The translations under genes and the position numbers were made by a program. From NCBI RefSeq assembly GCF_010500865.1, contig NZ_JAAAWN010000030.1:1-45987 (forward strand): a stretch of DNA of 45,987 bases. Direction: 5' to 3'. Of the stretch, positions 10,275-18,558 are shown piece by piece (the first letter of the stretch is position 1; each line of letters starts with the position of its first letter). The DNA is from Alteromonas profundi (GTDB lineage: Bacteria; Pseudomonadota; Gammaproteobacteria; Enterobacterales; Alteromonadaceae). The notes beneath the pieces were generated by a model. That model searched no databases and had not been told where the DNA came from. It saw only the letters and a program-made list of their open reading frames with translations.

Positions 10275-10293
10275 TGCTACCGCAAAAGCTTAC

Positions 10294-10404
10294 CTACAGA
10301 CAGGCATATCGTCGTAGGCTGCGCAATGTGTAGCCAGCCAGGGGAGGTGTAAATTCATTAACATTAGTTAGCAAATGACCATGAATATGGGCCGATTGTG
10401 TCAT
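10294..10404 (-). CDS. Putative arginine leader peptide (36 aa)
   Basis: A short ORF upstream of argC. It starts with ATG at 10404, preceded by CAGGAAGCAACA, which gives a good Shine-Dalgarno sequence with 7-nt spacing, and ends with TAG at 10296-10294. Residues 28-36 read RSLRRYACL. Arg codons are CGC (28) and the tandem CGA CGA (31-32), the latter only four sense codons before the stop. Segment GCCUAC (10319-10314) can pair with GUAGGU (10297-10292), and the same segment with the terminator 5' arm. Arg-codon content is modest (3 of 36), so nascent-peptide sensing is an alternative to simple codon starvation. Function is inferred only from position and RNA geometry. Confidence 0.6.
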   Translation of the reverse strand: MTQSAHIHGHLLTNVNEFTPPLAGYTLRSLRRYACL

Positions 10405-10477
10405 TGTTGCTTCCTGTACTTATATCAACTCAATCACGAGTATAATGCCTTATCCGACGACTAGTTTACGCATTTGG

Positions 10478-10508
10478 AATATTTATGCAATAAAAATGTA
10501 TAAATATT
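10478..10508. promoter_or_regulatory. 31-bp near-palindrome, candidate ArgR operator
   Basis: Perfect 9-bp arms AATATTTAT (10478-10486) and ATAAATATT (10500-10508) flank an AT-rich centre. The minus-strand core TACATTTTTATTGCA partly matches the ARG-box pattern TGAATwwwwATTCA. It lies upstream of the arg leader ORF and divergent from mgsA, so it could serve either promoter. The ArgR assignment is inference; the symmetry is seen directly. Confidence 0.45.
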
Positions 10509-10669
10509 TGTTTTGTTGGTTTTTCCTTTCTCGCCTTATAATATCAAGTAAGTAATGACAGAAAGTTGACAATAAAGCACAGAGCGATGAATATTTATGT
10601 TCAATTTTGAGGGTTATTATGTAGACTTCGACTATTAACGTGGTCTACATGCAAGGGAATTAGGACAGC

Positions 10670-11080
10670 ATGAGTAAACTGACAGTGGCGCTAGTCGCCC
10701 ATGATCATAAAAAACCTGAATTATTGGCATGGGTGCAGCAGCATATCGACACCTTGCGCCAATGTGATTTAGTGGCAACAGGCACTACTGGTGGCCTTAT
10801 TAACAGTGAAACCGGGCTTACGGTCACCCGTTATAAAAGCGGCCCGCTAGGCGGCGATCAACAAATTGGTGCCTTAATCGCGGAAAACAAACTCGATGCG
10901 CTATTCTTTTTTTGGGACCCACTTAACGCCGCACCACACGACCCTGACGTTAAAGCCTTACTTCGTCTTTGCTCTGTGTGGAATGTCCCTGTGGCATGTA
11001 CCCCAGCTACCGCTGATTTAGTCGTCACCTCACCGTGGTTTTTATCTTCTGAGTACAAACCCATTAAACCCAGCTTTTAG
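10670..11080 (+). CDS. mgsA: Methylglyoxal synthase
   Basis: 136 aa. It converts dihydroxyacetone phosphate to methylglyoxal and phosphate, relieving phosphorylated-sugar stress (family knowledge). [10 protein letters not shown] at the N-terminus, ATGTTGGLI in the phosphate-binding region, [11 protein letters not shown] with the catalytic Asp, and [21 protein letters not shown] are all family hallmarks. E. coli MgsA is 152 aa; this one lacks part of both termini but keeps the conserved core. TTAGGACAGC gives a good ribosome-binding site before ATG 10670. A TTGACA at 10566-10571 may be its -35 element, but no convincing -10 lies at the right spacing. Confidence 0.95.
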   Translation: MSKLTVALVAHDHKKPELLAWVQQHIDTLRQCDLVATGTTGGLINSETGLTVTRYKSGPLGGDQQIGALIAENKLDALFFFWDPLNAAPHDPDVKALLRLCSVWNVPVACTPATADLVVTSPWFLSSEYKPIKPSF

Positions 11081-11133
11081 TAGCTCAGCGGGTAGGTGCC
11101 CTTAAAGGGCGCTTAGATAAATACGATGGCGGG

Positions 11134-11955
11134 CTAGCCGCCAATGTTTCGCTGTACAAATTGATAAGCGTTATCAGTTAGTGTACTGGCAACATCCAGT
11201 TCACTTGTGGGCTCATCCGTTGTGCTGCCTTCACTGCCAACAAGGTTGGAAAACGTTTGCTTCCCGTAGTCCCACAAGTTTGTGGATATACTTTCCCCTG
11301 TCATTTTCTCCACTGTTAAGTCGGCATCCGTATATAACATGCCGGCTACGCCTCCATAAAGGAATCCGCCGGCCAGACTTGCAGCGGCATCTATATGTGT
11401 GGATGTTGTTGCTTCATAAATGTCTGAAACAATAGGCAGATGATTAACAATATTCAACGTATCGAACCCATCTTGTAAGCCTAACCCGTCTTCACCAAAC
11501 GCCGAGGTATAAAGCTGATCAAACATGCCTTCTGCGGCACCGTTTGCCTGAGCACCATCGATATTGCTCGTCTGCGTAGTACTTTCAGTGTCTGCCAGCG
11601 AGGTTGCCGAGGCACTTTCAGTAAGACCAGCGAATACATTATTTTGCAAAGCGCTAAGAAGTGAGTTCTGCATAACGCTGATTGCATCGTCAGAGGTTAA
11701 TGCCGAAAGCATATTGGTATTTAAACCCGCGGTACTTTGCGTAGATGCTGACGCTGTAGCATCTTGTTCGGTATCTGTTTCGTCGGTATTTGGCATTTGC
11801 GCGAACAAGGCGGCAAACATTGACGGCAAGTCTTGACCTTGAGTTGCCGTATCCTCGGTTTGCGTTGCCGCTTGGGCTTGTGTGTTGGTAGCGGGTGCTG
11901 CTACCGATGAAAGTAAACTGTTAATGCTTCCCTGAGTAGACATTTCTAAGGCCAT
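11134..11955 (-). CDS. Unrecognised Ser/Thr/Ala/Gln-rich protein
   Basis: 273 aa, not recognised. The first 120 residues are rich in Ser, Thr, Ala and Gln, with few charged residues and runs such as QAQAATQTEDTATQGQ. The rest is more globular, with a Gly/Ala-rich hydrophobic patch AASLAGGFLYGGVAGMLY near residues 191-208 that could contact a membrane. There is no classical signal peptide. AAGGGGAAG just upstream supports the ATG at 11955. It is divergent from flgH-flgT and convergent with mgsA. A link to the flagellum is suggested only by the neighbourhood. Confidence 0.6.
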   Translation of the reverse strand: MALEMSTQGSINSLLSSVAAPATNTQAQAATQTEDTATQGQDLPSMFAALFAQMPNTDETDTEQDATASASTQSTAGLNTNMLSALTSDDAISVMQNSLLSALQNNVFAGLTESASATSLADTESTTQTSNIDGAQANGAAEGMFDQLYTSAFGEDGLGLQDGFDTLNIVNHLPIVSDIYEATTSTHIDAAASLAGGFLYGGVAGMLYTDADLTVEKMTGESISTNLWDYGKQTFSNLVGSEGSTTDEPTSELDVASTLTDNAYQFVQRNIGG

Positions 11956-12114
11956 AACTTCCCCTTGCCCGCAGGCATCTATTTGTTTTGTAAAGGTTTT
12001 GCAAATTCAGTGAGTTTTTATTTCGCAGTGAAATTATTGCTTTAAACTTGCTCCTGCTTTCGTCATGGATGGCGCTTTTATGTGCTCTTAACTCTTTAAC
12101 CGTCAGAAAGAATT

Positions 12115-12864
12115 ATGAAAAAACGATGCCAACTATTCTCGCTTTACGCCATCTTTACACTGGGCGGCTGTGCGCAAACCGTCTCTGAAGAAGAGGAAGT
12201 GGTAGCGAGTAGCCCAACCAACCCGCAAGTCGAACAACGCGCAATATCTATAACAGAAGAAGTACCGCGTCCGGGACATCCGGATTATACCCCGGTACGC
12301 GCTTATCCCGTGGAAAACGTACGCACTCCAACGGGCTCGCTATTTAATCCAGATATGGCTATGGGCCTGTATGAACGACATACACACTACAAAGTGGGCG
12401 ACATGATCCTGGTAAAGCTTGATGAGGAAACACTGTCGGAGAAGTCTCTCGATTTTAATACCGACAAGAGTAGCTCTTTTGATATAGACCCACTTACCTT
12501 GCGAGTAGGAGGGATTCAAGTTGAGGACAACGATTTAGAAGTGGATCATGGGCAAGAAAGCGAATTTAACAGTTCGGCCCAAACCAAACAGTCTAACTCT
12601 ATGCAAGGCAGTATTACCGTTTACGTTACCGGCATTACACCGGCGGGTAACTTACTGGTAACGGGCGAAAAGTGGATAACAATGAACCGAGGTAAAGAAT
12701 ACATTCGCTTTTCAGGTGAGGTGAGAAAAGAAGATGTTGATGAAAGCAATACAGTGATGTCGTCAAAAGTGGGTAACGCGCTAATTGAATACAGTGGTAC
12801 GGGTGAGTTACAAGATACCCAAAAACGCTCTGTTATCGATAAACTTTTCGCCATTTTCGGATAA
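12115..12864 (+). CDS. flgH: Flagellar L-ring protein FlgH (lipoprotein)
   Basis: 249 aa. It begins with a lipoprotein signal (MKKRCQLFSLYAIF, then lipobox LGGC, Cys19). The FlgH core follows: GSLFNPDMAMGLYERH, YKVGDMILVKLDEET, SNSMQGSITVYVTGITPAGNLLVTGEKW, and YIRFSGEVRKEDVDESNTV with IEYSGTGEL near the end. FlgH forms the outer-membrane L ring around the flagellar rod. It is normally encoded between flgG and flgI, but here it stands with only flgT, 7 bp downstream. Either the flagellar cluster is split or this is an additional copy. Confidence 0.88.
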   Translation: MKKRCQLFSLYAIFTLGGCAQTVSEEEEVVASSPTNPQVEQRAISITEEVPRPGHPDYTPVRAYPVENVRTPTGSLFNPDMAMGLYERHTHYKVGDMILVKLDEETLSEKSLDFNTDKSSSFDIDPLTLRVGGIQVEDNDLEVDHGQESEFNSSAQTKQSNSMQGSITVYVTGITPAGNLLVTGEKWITMNRGKEYIRFSGEVRKEDVDESNTVMSSKVGNALIEYSGTGELQDTQKRSVIDKLFAIFG

Positions 12865-12871
12865 CTATACC

Positions 12872-14071
12872 ATGGCTCGTTTTAACCGATTACTTGTTTC
12901 GATTACCTTTGCGGCGGCTTTGCTTCCTAGTGGCGCTTATGCCGAATGGGTGCAAGGAGAAGCCAGTCTAGACTTCTCTGGCGCAGACTTAGCATCGGTA
13001 CGGGCAACGGTGATAAAAAACGCCATTGCTGATGCATCCTATAAAAGTGGTAGCGTGATTGCGGCAGAAGATGTGCTCATTAACGGCTTAGTGTTAAGCA
13101 GTAAAGCAGAGCTAACCACGGCGGGGCGAATACAGCGCGTGGAAATACTTAGTGAGACAGTAAAAGAAAATGTGCTTACCGTGGTGGTGAATGTCAATTT
13201 AACGCCATTATTTGATTGTCAGCCACAACGTTTTCAAAAACGTTTGTTGGTTACCCACTTTGCCCTTCTCGACCCAAGACAGGCTGCCACAGGCGGTGTA
13301 TATAACCTGGGAACCCATATTACTCAGCGGTTTGCCCAGCAGTTCGAGGGGACCTTAGAGGCGCCCGATGTAATGCAAATTCCTGAAACACTCACCCATG
13401 CCAACATGTGGGCAGCCGATACCCTAAGCGGCGCTGAGCTACAAACGAAGGCCACCTATTTGCGTGATACCTATGGGCAGCAGTTTGCGCTATATGGTTA
13501 CATCAGAGATATCAGTTTATTCGAGCAAGTGTCGCAAAGTGATGAGTTATTTAGTAGCGATGAAGTCGCGTTACGGCGTAATTTTACCTTGCAGGTTTTT
13601 GTGCTAGACACCTTTCGCCAACGTGTAGTTTTTGACGAAAGTTATCATAGCGAAGCTGACTGGCCGTTTGATAGCCACTATATTGTTGATACAAGCAATA
13701 GTCTTTTTTGGCGCAGCGACTATGGCCGAATGGTGCTAAATACCGTCAATGCCGCAGTATCCGATGTATCTGCTGCGATTACCTGCGAACCAACCTTTGC
13801 ACGCATTGTGAATGTATATAACCAGCAGTATGTAGTCGATATGGGCGCCACTCACGGCGTAACAATGGCCGATAGCTTTCAGTTGTACAAACAGCAGTCG
13901 TTGCCTGTACTAATGTCACCCACTAAAAGTGTAATTCTACCGGTTGAAAACGAGCAGTTAGCAATTTCTCACCTTGGTGATGAGGTTAGTGTGGTAACGG
14001 TGAGCGGTGCAGAATCGGCCCTGCAATTATATGATATTGTGGCGCCGGTTGAGCCAAAAAGCGCCAACTAG
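12872..14071 (+). CDS. flgT: FlgT-like flagellar H-ring protein
   Basis: 399 aa from ATG 12872. An upstream in-frame start at 12785 would overlap flgH by 80 bp and destroy the signal peptide, so I reject it. Signal peptide about 1-24 (LLVSITFAAALLPSGAYA). The mature protein starts EWVQGEASLDF with an N-terminal domain related to LPP20/FlgT-N proteins, then a middle domain around LLVTHFALLDPRQA, and ends in a small beta domain (VNVYNQQYVVDMGATHGV). In Vibrio FlgT forms the H ring that supports the sodium-driven motor (family knowledge). Cotranscribed with flgH. Similarity is at domain level, so the FlgT name is probable rather than certain. Confidence 0.75.
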   Translation: MARFNRLLVSITFAAALLPSGAYAEWVQGEASLDFSGADLASVRATVIKNAIADASYKSGSVIAAEDVLINGLVLSSKAELTTAGRIQRVEILSETVKENVLTVVVNVNLTPLFDCQPQRFQKRLLVTHFALLDPRQAATGGVYNLGTHITQRFAQQFEGTLEAPDVMQIPETLTHANMWAADTLSGAELQTKATYLRDTYGQQFALYGYIRDISLFEQVSQSDELFSSDEVALRRNFTLQVFVLDTFRQRVVFDESYHSEADWPFDSHYIVDTSNSLFWRSDYGRMVLNTVNAAVSDVSAAITCEPTFARIVNVYNQQYVVDMGATHGVTMADSFQLYKQQSLPVLMSPTKSVILPVENEQLAISHLGDEVSVVTVSGAESALQLYDIVAPVEPKSAN

Positions 14072-14135
14072 CTTTGAAGTGATCCCCAACAATTGGATAG
14101 TCCAACTATTGGTGGGCAGTTCAGTTGGCGCTTTT
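14057..14135 (+). terminator. Terminator after flgT
   Basis: AAAAGCGCCAACT (14057-14069), which includes the last flgT codons, pairs perfectly with AGTTGGCGCTTTT (14123-14135). The 53-nt loop contains a second imperfect helix built from CCAACAATTGGA and TCCAACTATTGG. The outer arm ends in TTTT. It can serve flgT and possibly the convergent gene at 14157. Confidence 0.65.
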
Positions 14136-14156
14136 CACGTTTTAATAAAGGGGGGC

Positions 14157-14963
14157 TTAACCCCGTTTTAGCAGCTTTTGGAAAAACGAACGCTCTTCGT
14201 TTTGCACTTCAAGTTCAGCAATTTGTTCATCGGTAAGTACCGCTAGCATTGCTTGTTGATTAAATGCTTTGTCAACTTCAGCACTTACCATTGCATCGTG
14301 ATAGCGAAGAGATAACGCTTCAAAAGCATCGCTAGAAAAGCTACCGCTTTGCACTAAATCAGCTTGTGCTTCACGAAATGCCTCCATATTCGCTTTATGA
14401 GCATCCATGGTTTCTTTAAATGAAGCGCTAAGCGTTCTTAAGCTTTCGCGTTGTTCATCTGACAAATCTATGCCTCTAAATGGATTGCCTCTAAACGGGC
14501 TGCGTGGCTTTTTACCTTGGCCCTTTTTATCACTGAAATTGGCGCGCTTAGCATTGCGCTTGTCTTTGAAATCCTCAGCACGTGCTAATAGTGTGGATTG
14601 TTGCTCGGCCGTCAACACTGCAAACACTTGGCTGCGAAGCTCTGCAATTTTCAACCCTTGGGTTTCTCGTTCACTAACTTTTTCTTCGGCCTGTGCGCGA
14701 ATACTTTCTGCTGACGCTGAGCGCAACGTAGTCAGAGCGGGGCGCTCGGGTTTTTCGGGGCGTGGCTGTGCCTCTTTAAAGTCTTCAATTAACGATTTTA
14801 TCTCTGCCTTTTGCACAGAACTAAGTGATAAATCATGTAACTGGTGAACAAGCCCCTCTATCGGAGAATGATTGCGCTTATGGTGCCCGCGCGGGTTTGC
14901 TTCAGCCGGTTGGCTTAGAGCAACAGTGCTAGCTACGAGGGTAGCAATAATCATCACTTTCAT
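14157..14963 (-). CDS. CpxP/Spy-like periplasmic protein with LTxxQ repeats
   Basis: 268 aa. Signal peptide about 1-22 (VMIIATLVASTVALSQPAEA), then a basic His/Arg-rich stretch and a long helical protein. LTxxQ-type motifs recur: LSLSSVQK (about 48), LTAEQQ (about 118), LSDEQRESL (about 167) and LTDEQ (about 243). CpxP and Spy are about 165 aa with two such motifs, so this looks like a doubled version. It is divergent from cpxR-cpxA, the same arrangement as cpxP in enterics. A role as Cpx repressor or periplasmic chaperone is inferred from that. Confidence 0.75.
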   Translation of the reverse strand: MKVMIIATLVASTVALSQPAEANPRGHHKRNHSPIEGLVHQLHDLSLSSVQKAEIKSLIEDFKEAQPRPEKPERPALTTLRSASAESIRAQAEEKVSERETQGLKIAELRSQVFAVLTAEQQSTLLARAEDFKDKRNAKRANFSDKKGQGKKPRSPFRGNPFRGIDLSDEQRESLRTLSASFKETMDAHKANMEAFREAQADLVQSGSFSSDAFEALSLRYHDAMVSAEVDKAFNQQAMLAVLTDEQIAELEVQNEERSFFQKLLKRG

Positions 14964-15029
14964 GGTCGTCTCCTATTAATCAGACACCTGAATAGTAGCC
15001 CGTGAATCCACAAAAGCAGTCAAGGTACT

Positions 15030-15045
15030 GTAAAGCTTTTGTAAA
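15030..15045 (+). promoter_or_regulatory. Candidate CpxR box
   Basis: GTAAA (15030-15034) is repeated at 15041-15045 with a 6-bp spacer, resembling the GTAAA-N5-GTAAA recognition pattern of CpxR (spacer one longer than canonical). It lies 67 bp upstream of the CpxP-like gene and about 200 bp upstream of cpxR, so it may drive autoregulation. The match is seen; binding is inference. Confidence 0.45.
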
Positions 15046-15243
15046 GTCGGAACCCAAATATGATTCACAGGGTCGAACCCATTATAGTAGTACTAATCAG
15101 TATTTTAATTTTTAAGCAAGACACCACAAAAAAGGCCATTTCTCCCTTTATTTATAAACTGAATAGGGCGGAGCGCGAAAAAGTGCATGCTGTTTTGTAT
15201 ATAAGCAGTTTAGCAAGGTGTAACATATCAGAGTAAATTACCA

Positions 15244-15981
15244 ATGAATCAAGCTTTAGCCGAGTCAAACACCATGGGTGCAAATATCCACTTAAAGTCT
15301 ATTTTAATCATTGATGATGATACTGAACTAACTGAAATGTTGGCGGCTTATTTAGGCACCGCAGAGTATCGCGTTAAAGTGTGTAATGACGGTCAATCGG
15401 GTTTGGCCGAAGCGGTTTCTGGTGGACACTACGATCTCATTTTACTTGATGTGATGATGCCAAAAATGGATGGGTTTGACGTACTTAAAAAGTTACGGGT
15501 AAGTCATGCAACCCCTGTGCTTATGCTCACCGCAAGAGGTGATGACTACGATCGAATTCTCGGCTTAGAACTAGGCGCTGATGACTACTTAGGGAAACCT
15601 TTTAACCATAGAGAACTGATGGCGCGTATAAAGGCCATCTTTAGACGTTTAACATTAGTAAGCAATGGTGGAGCTATAGAGCAAGACTTATTGGTTAATA
15701 GCATTTTCTTGAGCCCTAGTGCTCAGGTGGCAAAAGTAGATGATGTGGAAGTTACCCTCACCAGTACCGAGTTTTCCACTTTACGACTGTTAATGTTAAA
15801 TGCAGGCAACCGCGTAACCAAAGAAGAGATTAGTTTGAAAGTATTAGGTAAGCCACTACAGCCATTTGATCGCAGTATTGATATGCATGTGAGTAACTTA
15901 CGTAAAAAAATGGCGGCTATTACGCCGCAAGAAAAGATAAAAACTATTCGCGGTGTCGGTTATATGTTGATGCCTCACTAA
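15244..15981 (+). CDS. cpxR: OmpR-family response regulator, CpxR-like
   Basis: 245 aa. The receiver domain (about 18-130) has the acidic pair in IIDDDTEL, phosphoacceptor Asp69 in LILLDVMMPKMDG and the switch Lys in LGKPFNHRE. The winged-helix DNA-binding domain (about 150-243) ends KIKTIRGVGYML. About 15 residues precede the usual CpxR start, and the internal ATG at 15274 is an alternative. Neither start has a strong Shine-Dalgarno sequence. It overlaps the kinase gene by 1 bp. The Cpx assignment rests on its partner kinase and the divergent CpxP-like gene. Confidence 0.85.
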   Translation: MNQALAESNTMGANIHLKSILIIDDDTELTEMLAAYLGTAEYRVKVCNDGQSGLAEAVSGGHYDLILLDVMMPKMDGFDVLKKLRVSHATPVLMLTARGDDYDRILGLELGADDYLGKPFNHRELMARIKAIFRRLTLVSNGGAIEQDLLVNSIFLSPSAQVAKVDDVEVTLTSTEFSTLRLLMLNAGNRVTKEEISLKVLGKPLQPFDRSIDMHVSNLRKKMAAITPQEKIKTIRGVGYMLMPH

Positions 15982-17351
15982 TGAAGTGGTTCCGGCATCT
16001 CAATCCTACCCGGGCCATTATGGGCCGGCTATTTTTCTGGTTTTGGGCAACCTTTATCGTTACGGCAGTATTGGCGGTTTGGAGTACGCGGTTATTTTTT
16101 GAAGACCTAGAAGTGAATGCGGCATCACCGCGCCAGTTAACCGTGTTAACACGAGGGTTAGAAAAATTAAACAGTGAAAGAGGTGAGCGTGGGCCACTTA
16201 GAATGGCGTTACAACGCAGCGTTCCGCCGTTTAGGGGGCGTATGGTCGCCGTTGACCTCAAAACTCAGCAGGTGATCACGGCTGGTGGTCCGCCAATGCG
16301 TGAAAAGGAAGAACGGGATATTGTAAACCTATTGGAACAAACATCACCCATTTCCATTACCCGAGGAGCGCTAAAAGTAACCGGGCCGGTATTTTTCAAC
16401 CGTGACGACAACCGCTACGCTTTGTTCGTTATGAATATGGAAATGCCCACTAAATCAACACCGCCTTTCGTACTACTATTGTGTATTGCTATAGGTACCA
16501 CATCCTTGTTGTCGTGGTTATTTGCCCGCTCACTCACCCGCCCCATTTTACAAATCCAAACCTCTGCCCGTTCATTAGCTAATGGTAAATGGAATACTCG
16601 AGTGAACAACGCAGAAAAGCGTCAAGATGAACTTGGCCAACTAGGGCGTGATTTCAATCGTATGGCAACGCAACTAGATGCAATGTGGACTGGGCAAAAA
16701 CGCTTACTCGCAGACATATCCCATGAATTACGCTCTCCTTTGGCTCGACTTCAAATGGCGTTAGGTTTAGCACACCAACAAGATGTAGACCCAACAACCT
16801 TGGTACGTATAGAGCGTGAAGCGGAAAGGATGGATGCGCTTATCGGGCAGTTGCTTGTCTTAAGTAAGGCAGAGGCAGGGGTGACAACTTTTTCATCTCA
16901 TACCCTATCGGCTTTGTTTCACGATGTTTTTACCGATGGTCAATTTGAAGCGGCTAACAAAAATCGTGTGTTAGATATCGCTGACATTCCAAAATTAACG
17001 GTTCAGGCAGAGCATACTATGTTGTGTCGGGCGGTAGAGAACGTATTGAGAAATGCCATTCGCCATAGTGAACACGCGATAGAGGTTGCATTTGATGTTA
17101 GTGAAGATTATTGGTCTGTGATCATTGCAGACGATGGGCCCGGTTTATCCGCGCAAGAATGTGAGCGTGTATTCTCGCCATTTTATCGCGCCTCATTAGC
17201 CCGTGAACGCGAGTCTGGTGGCGTAGGGCTAGGGCTTTCAATTGCAAAAGCGGCTGTAGAGTTGCATCATGGCAACATTAGCGCCAAGCGCGGGCAAAAT
17301 AACGGGTTAGTGGTTACACTATCATTCCCTCGCAGTTTAAATAACGCCTAG
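15981..17351 (+). CDS. cpxA: Sensor histidine kinase, CpxA-like
   Basis: 456 aa, the size of E. coli CpxA (457 aa). TM1 about 14-34, a periplasmic sensor domain of about 125 residues, TM2 about 162-182, then HAMP. The dimerisation helix LLADISHELRSPLARLQ carries the phosphoacceptor His248, the same residue number as in E. coli CpxA. ATP-binding motifs: N-box NVLRNAIRHS, DDGPGL, and the G2 box GGVGLGLSIAK. The start ATG overlaps the cpxR stop codon (TAATG). In this family it senses envelope misfolding and is restrained by CpxP. Confidence 0.88.
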   Translation: MKWFRHLNPTRAIMGRLFFWFWATFIVTAVLAVWSTRLFFEDLEVNAASPRQLTVLTRGLEKLNSERGERGPLRMALQRSVPPFRGRMVAVDLKTQQVITAGGPPMREKEERDIVNLLEQTSPISITRGALKVTGPVFFNRDDNRYALFVMNMEMPTKSTPPFVLLLCIAIGTTSLLSWLFARSLTRPILQIQTSARSLANGKWNTRVNNAEKRQDELGQLGRDFNRMATQLDAMWTGQKRLLADISHELRSPLARLQMALGLAHQQDVDPTTLVRIEREAERMDALIGQLLVLSKAEAGVTTFSSHTLSALFHDVFTDGQFEAANKNRVLDIADIPKLTVQAEHTMLCRAVENVLRNAIRHSEHAIEVAFDVSEDYWSVIIADDGPGLSAQECERVFSPFYRASLARERESGGVGLGLSIAKAAVELHHGNISAKRGQNNGLVVTLSFPRSLNNA

Positions 17352-17409
17352 ATAAAACCTAGATTGCTCGTACTTGGACTTGAAAGACTCATCATATAGG
17401 ACGTTGCCA

Positions 17410-18390
17410 ATGAGTTGGAAGTTTACTACGGAGCAAGAACTTGCTACCACTTTTGCCACTACCATTAATCCATTTTGGCAGTCGGCTGTCACCCGCGGCC
17501 ATTTCACCGGTAAAGATAATGTAGAAGTGCATTATGCGTGGTGTATACCAGAAAAACCCATTGCTTCGGTAGTGATAAGTTCAGGTAGAATAGAATCTTA
17601 TCTAAAGTATAAAGAGCTAATTTTCGATCTTTATCAAAATAATTTTGCGGTATTTATATTAGATCATCGAGGGCAGGGGCTTTCTGGGCGGATGACCCAC
17701 GACCCTCAACATGGTTATGTAGCTGACTTCAACGATTACATCGATGATTTAGTTTCCTTTGTGCAAGAGATTGTAAAACCTTTGCAGCAAGGGCCCTTAC
17801 GCTTATTATGTCATTCTATGGGCGGTGCTATCGGAGCGCTAACCTTACACCGTGAGCCTGACCTTTTTGATAAGGCTGTTTTGGCATCGCCGATGTTTGG
17901 TATTAAACCGGCATTACCTAATTGGCTGGCCAATGGTTTAATTCAAATAGGGTTAAGTTTTAATCGGATAAGAAAGCAACCCTCGGGATATTTTTTCGGG
18001 CAAACGTCCTATATCCCGTTTCCTTACGCCCTAAATAAACTGACGCACAGTAGATCTCGTTACGCTTTGTTTCGTCAATTGTACGATGAAGAACGCCGTA
18101 TTCAGTTAGGCGGTGTAACCACCGAATGGCTTAGCGCGGCACACCGCGCTATGAATTTCATTGAGAAAAACGCGCCTCGTATAACCACACCTTGTTTAGT
18201 GCTTAGTGCCCAAGACGATAGTATTATCGATAATAAACGCCAACAAAAAGTGGTAAATGCCATGCCTCACTCTAAGCTTGAACGTATCGCTGATGCTTAT
18301 CATGAAGTTTTTACCGAGCGTGATGATATTAGAAACAAAGCGTTAACCATGGTGTGTGATTTTTTGGCCGACCACCCGCCGGCAAAGTAG
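17410..18390 (+). CDS. pldB: Lysophospholipase L2-like alpha/beta hydrolase
   Basis: 326 aa from ATG 17410, which has TAGGA 8 nt upstream; the longer in-frame TTG start at 17374 has no such site. Alpha/beta-hydrolase fold: nucleophile Ser136 in LCHSMGGAIG, LDHRGQGLSGR around residues 80-90, an acid in LVLSAQDDSI, and the His in DAYHEVFTERD. PldB hydrolyses lysophospholipids (family knowledge). It follows cpxA by about 58 bp and may share its transcript. Confidence 0.85.
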   Translation: MSWKFTTEQELATTFATTINPFWQSAVTRGHFTGKDNVEVHYAWCIPEKPIASVVISSGRIESYLKYKELIFDLYQNNFAVFILDHRGQGLSGRMTHDPQHGYVADFNDYIDDLVSFVQEIVKPLQQGPLRLLCHSMGGAIGALTLHREPDLFDKAVLASPMFGIKPALPNWLANGLIQIGLSFNRIRKQPSGYFFGQTSYIPFPYALNKLTHSRSRYALFRQLYDEERRIQLGGVTTEWLSAAHRAMNFIEKNAPRITTPCLVLSAQDDSIIDNKRQQKVVNAMPHSKLERIADAYHEVFTERDDIRNKALTMVCDFLADHPPAK

Positions 18391-18558
18391 CCGAATATTG
18401 CAAGGCATTTTAAGCGCGTGCTGCAAGTGATGGATATAGGCGTGTGCACAGCTTCAACGCTATAGTGTTAAGGTAAACTATTAGGCCTTGCCGATTCTGC
18501 AGCGAGCCACTATGCTTTGATGCCCTGTAACTATAGCCTTTAACGAGACGTAAAAAAG

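Noticed and set aside
10200..10404. T-box or metabolite riboswitch instead of a leader-peptide attenuator
   Set aside because: No T-box conserved motif or known aptamer consensus is visible; the ORF with its own ribosome-binding site fits translation-based control better.
10566..10600. Canonical sigma-70 promoter for mgsA
   Set aside because: TTGACA is present, but the best -10-like hexamers give a 20-bp spacer or a poor match at 17 bp.
14407..14847. 146-codon plus-strand ORF inside the CpxP-like gene
   Set aside because: It is the antisense shadow of a gene with clear signal peptide and LTxxQ motifs; its own sequence is Leu/Ser-rich and unstructured.
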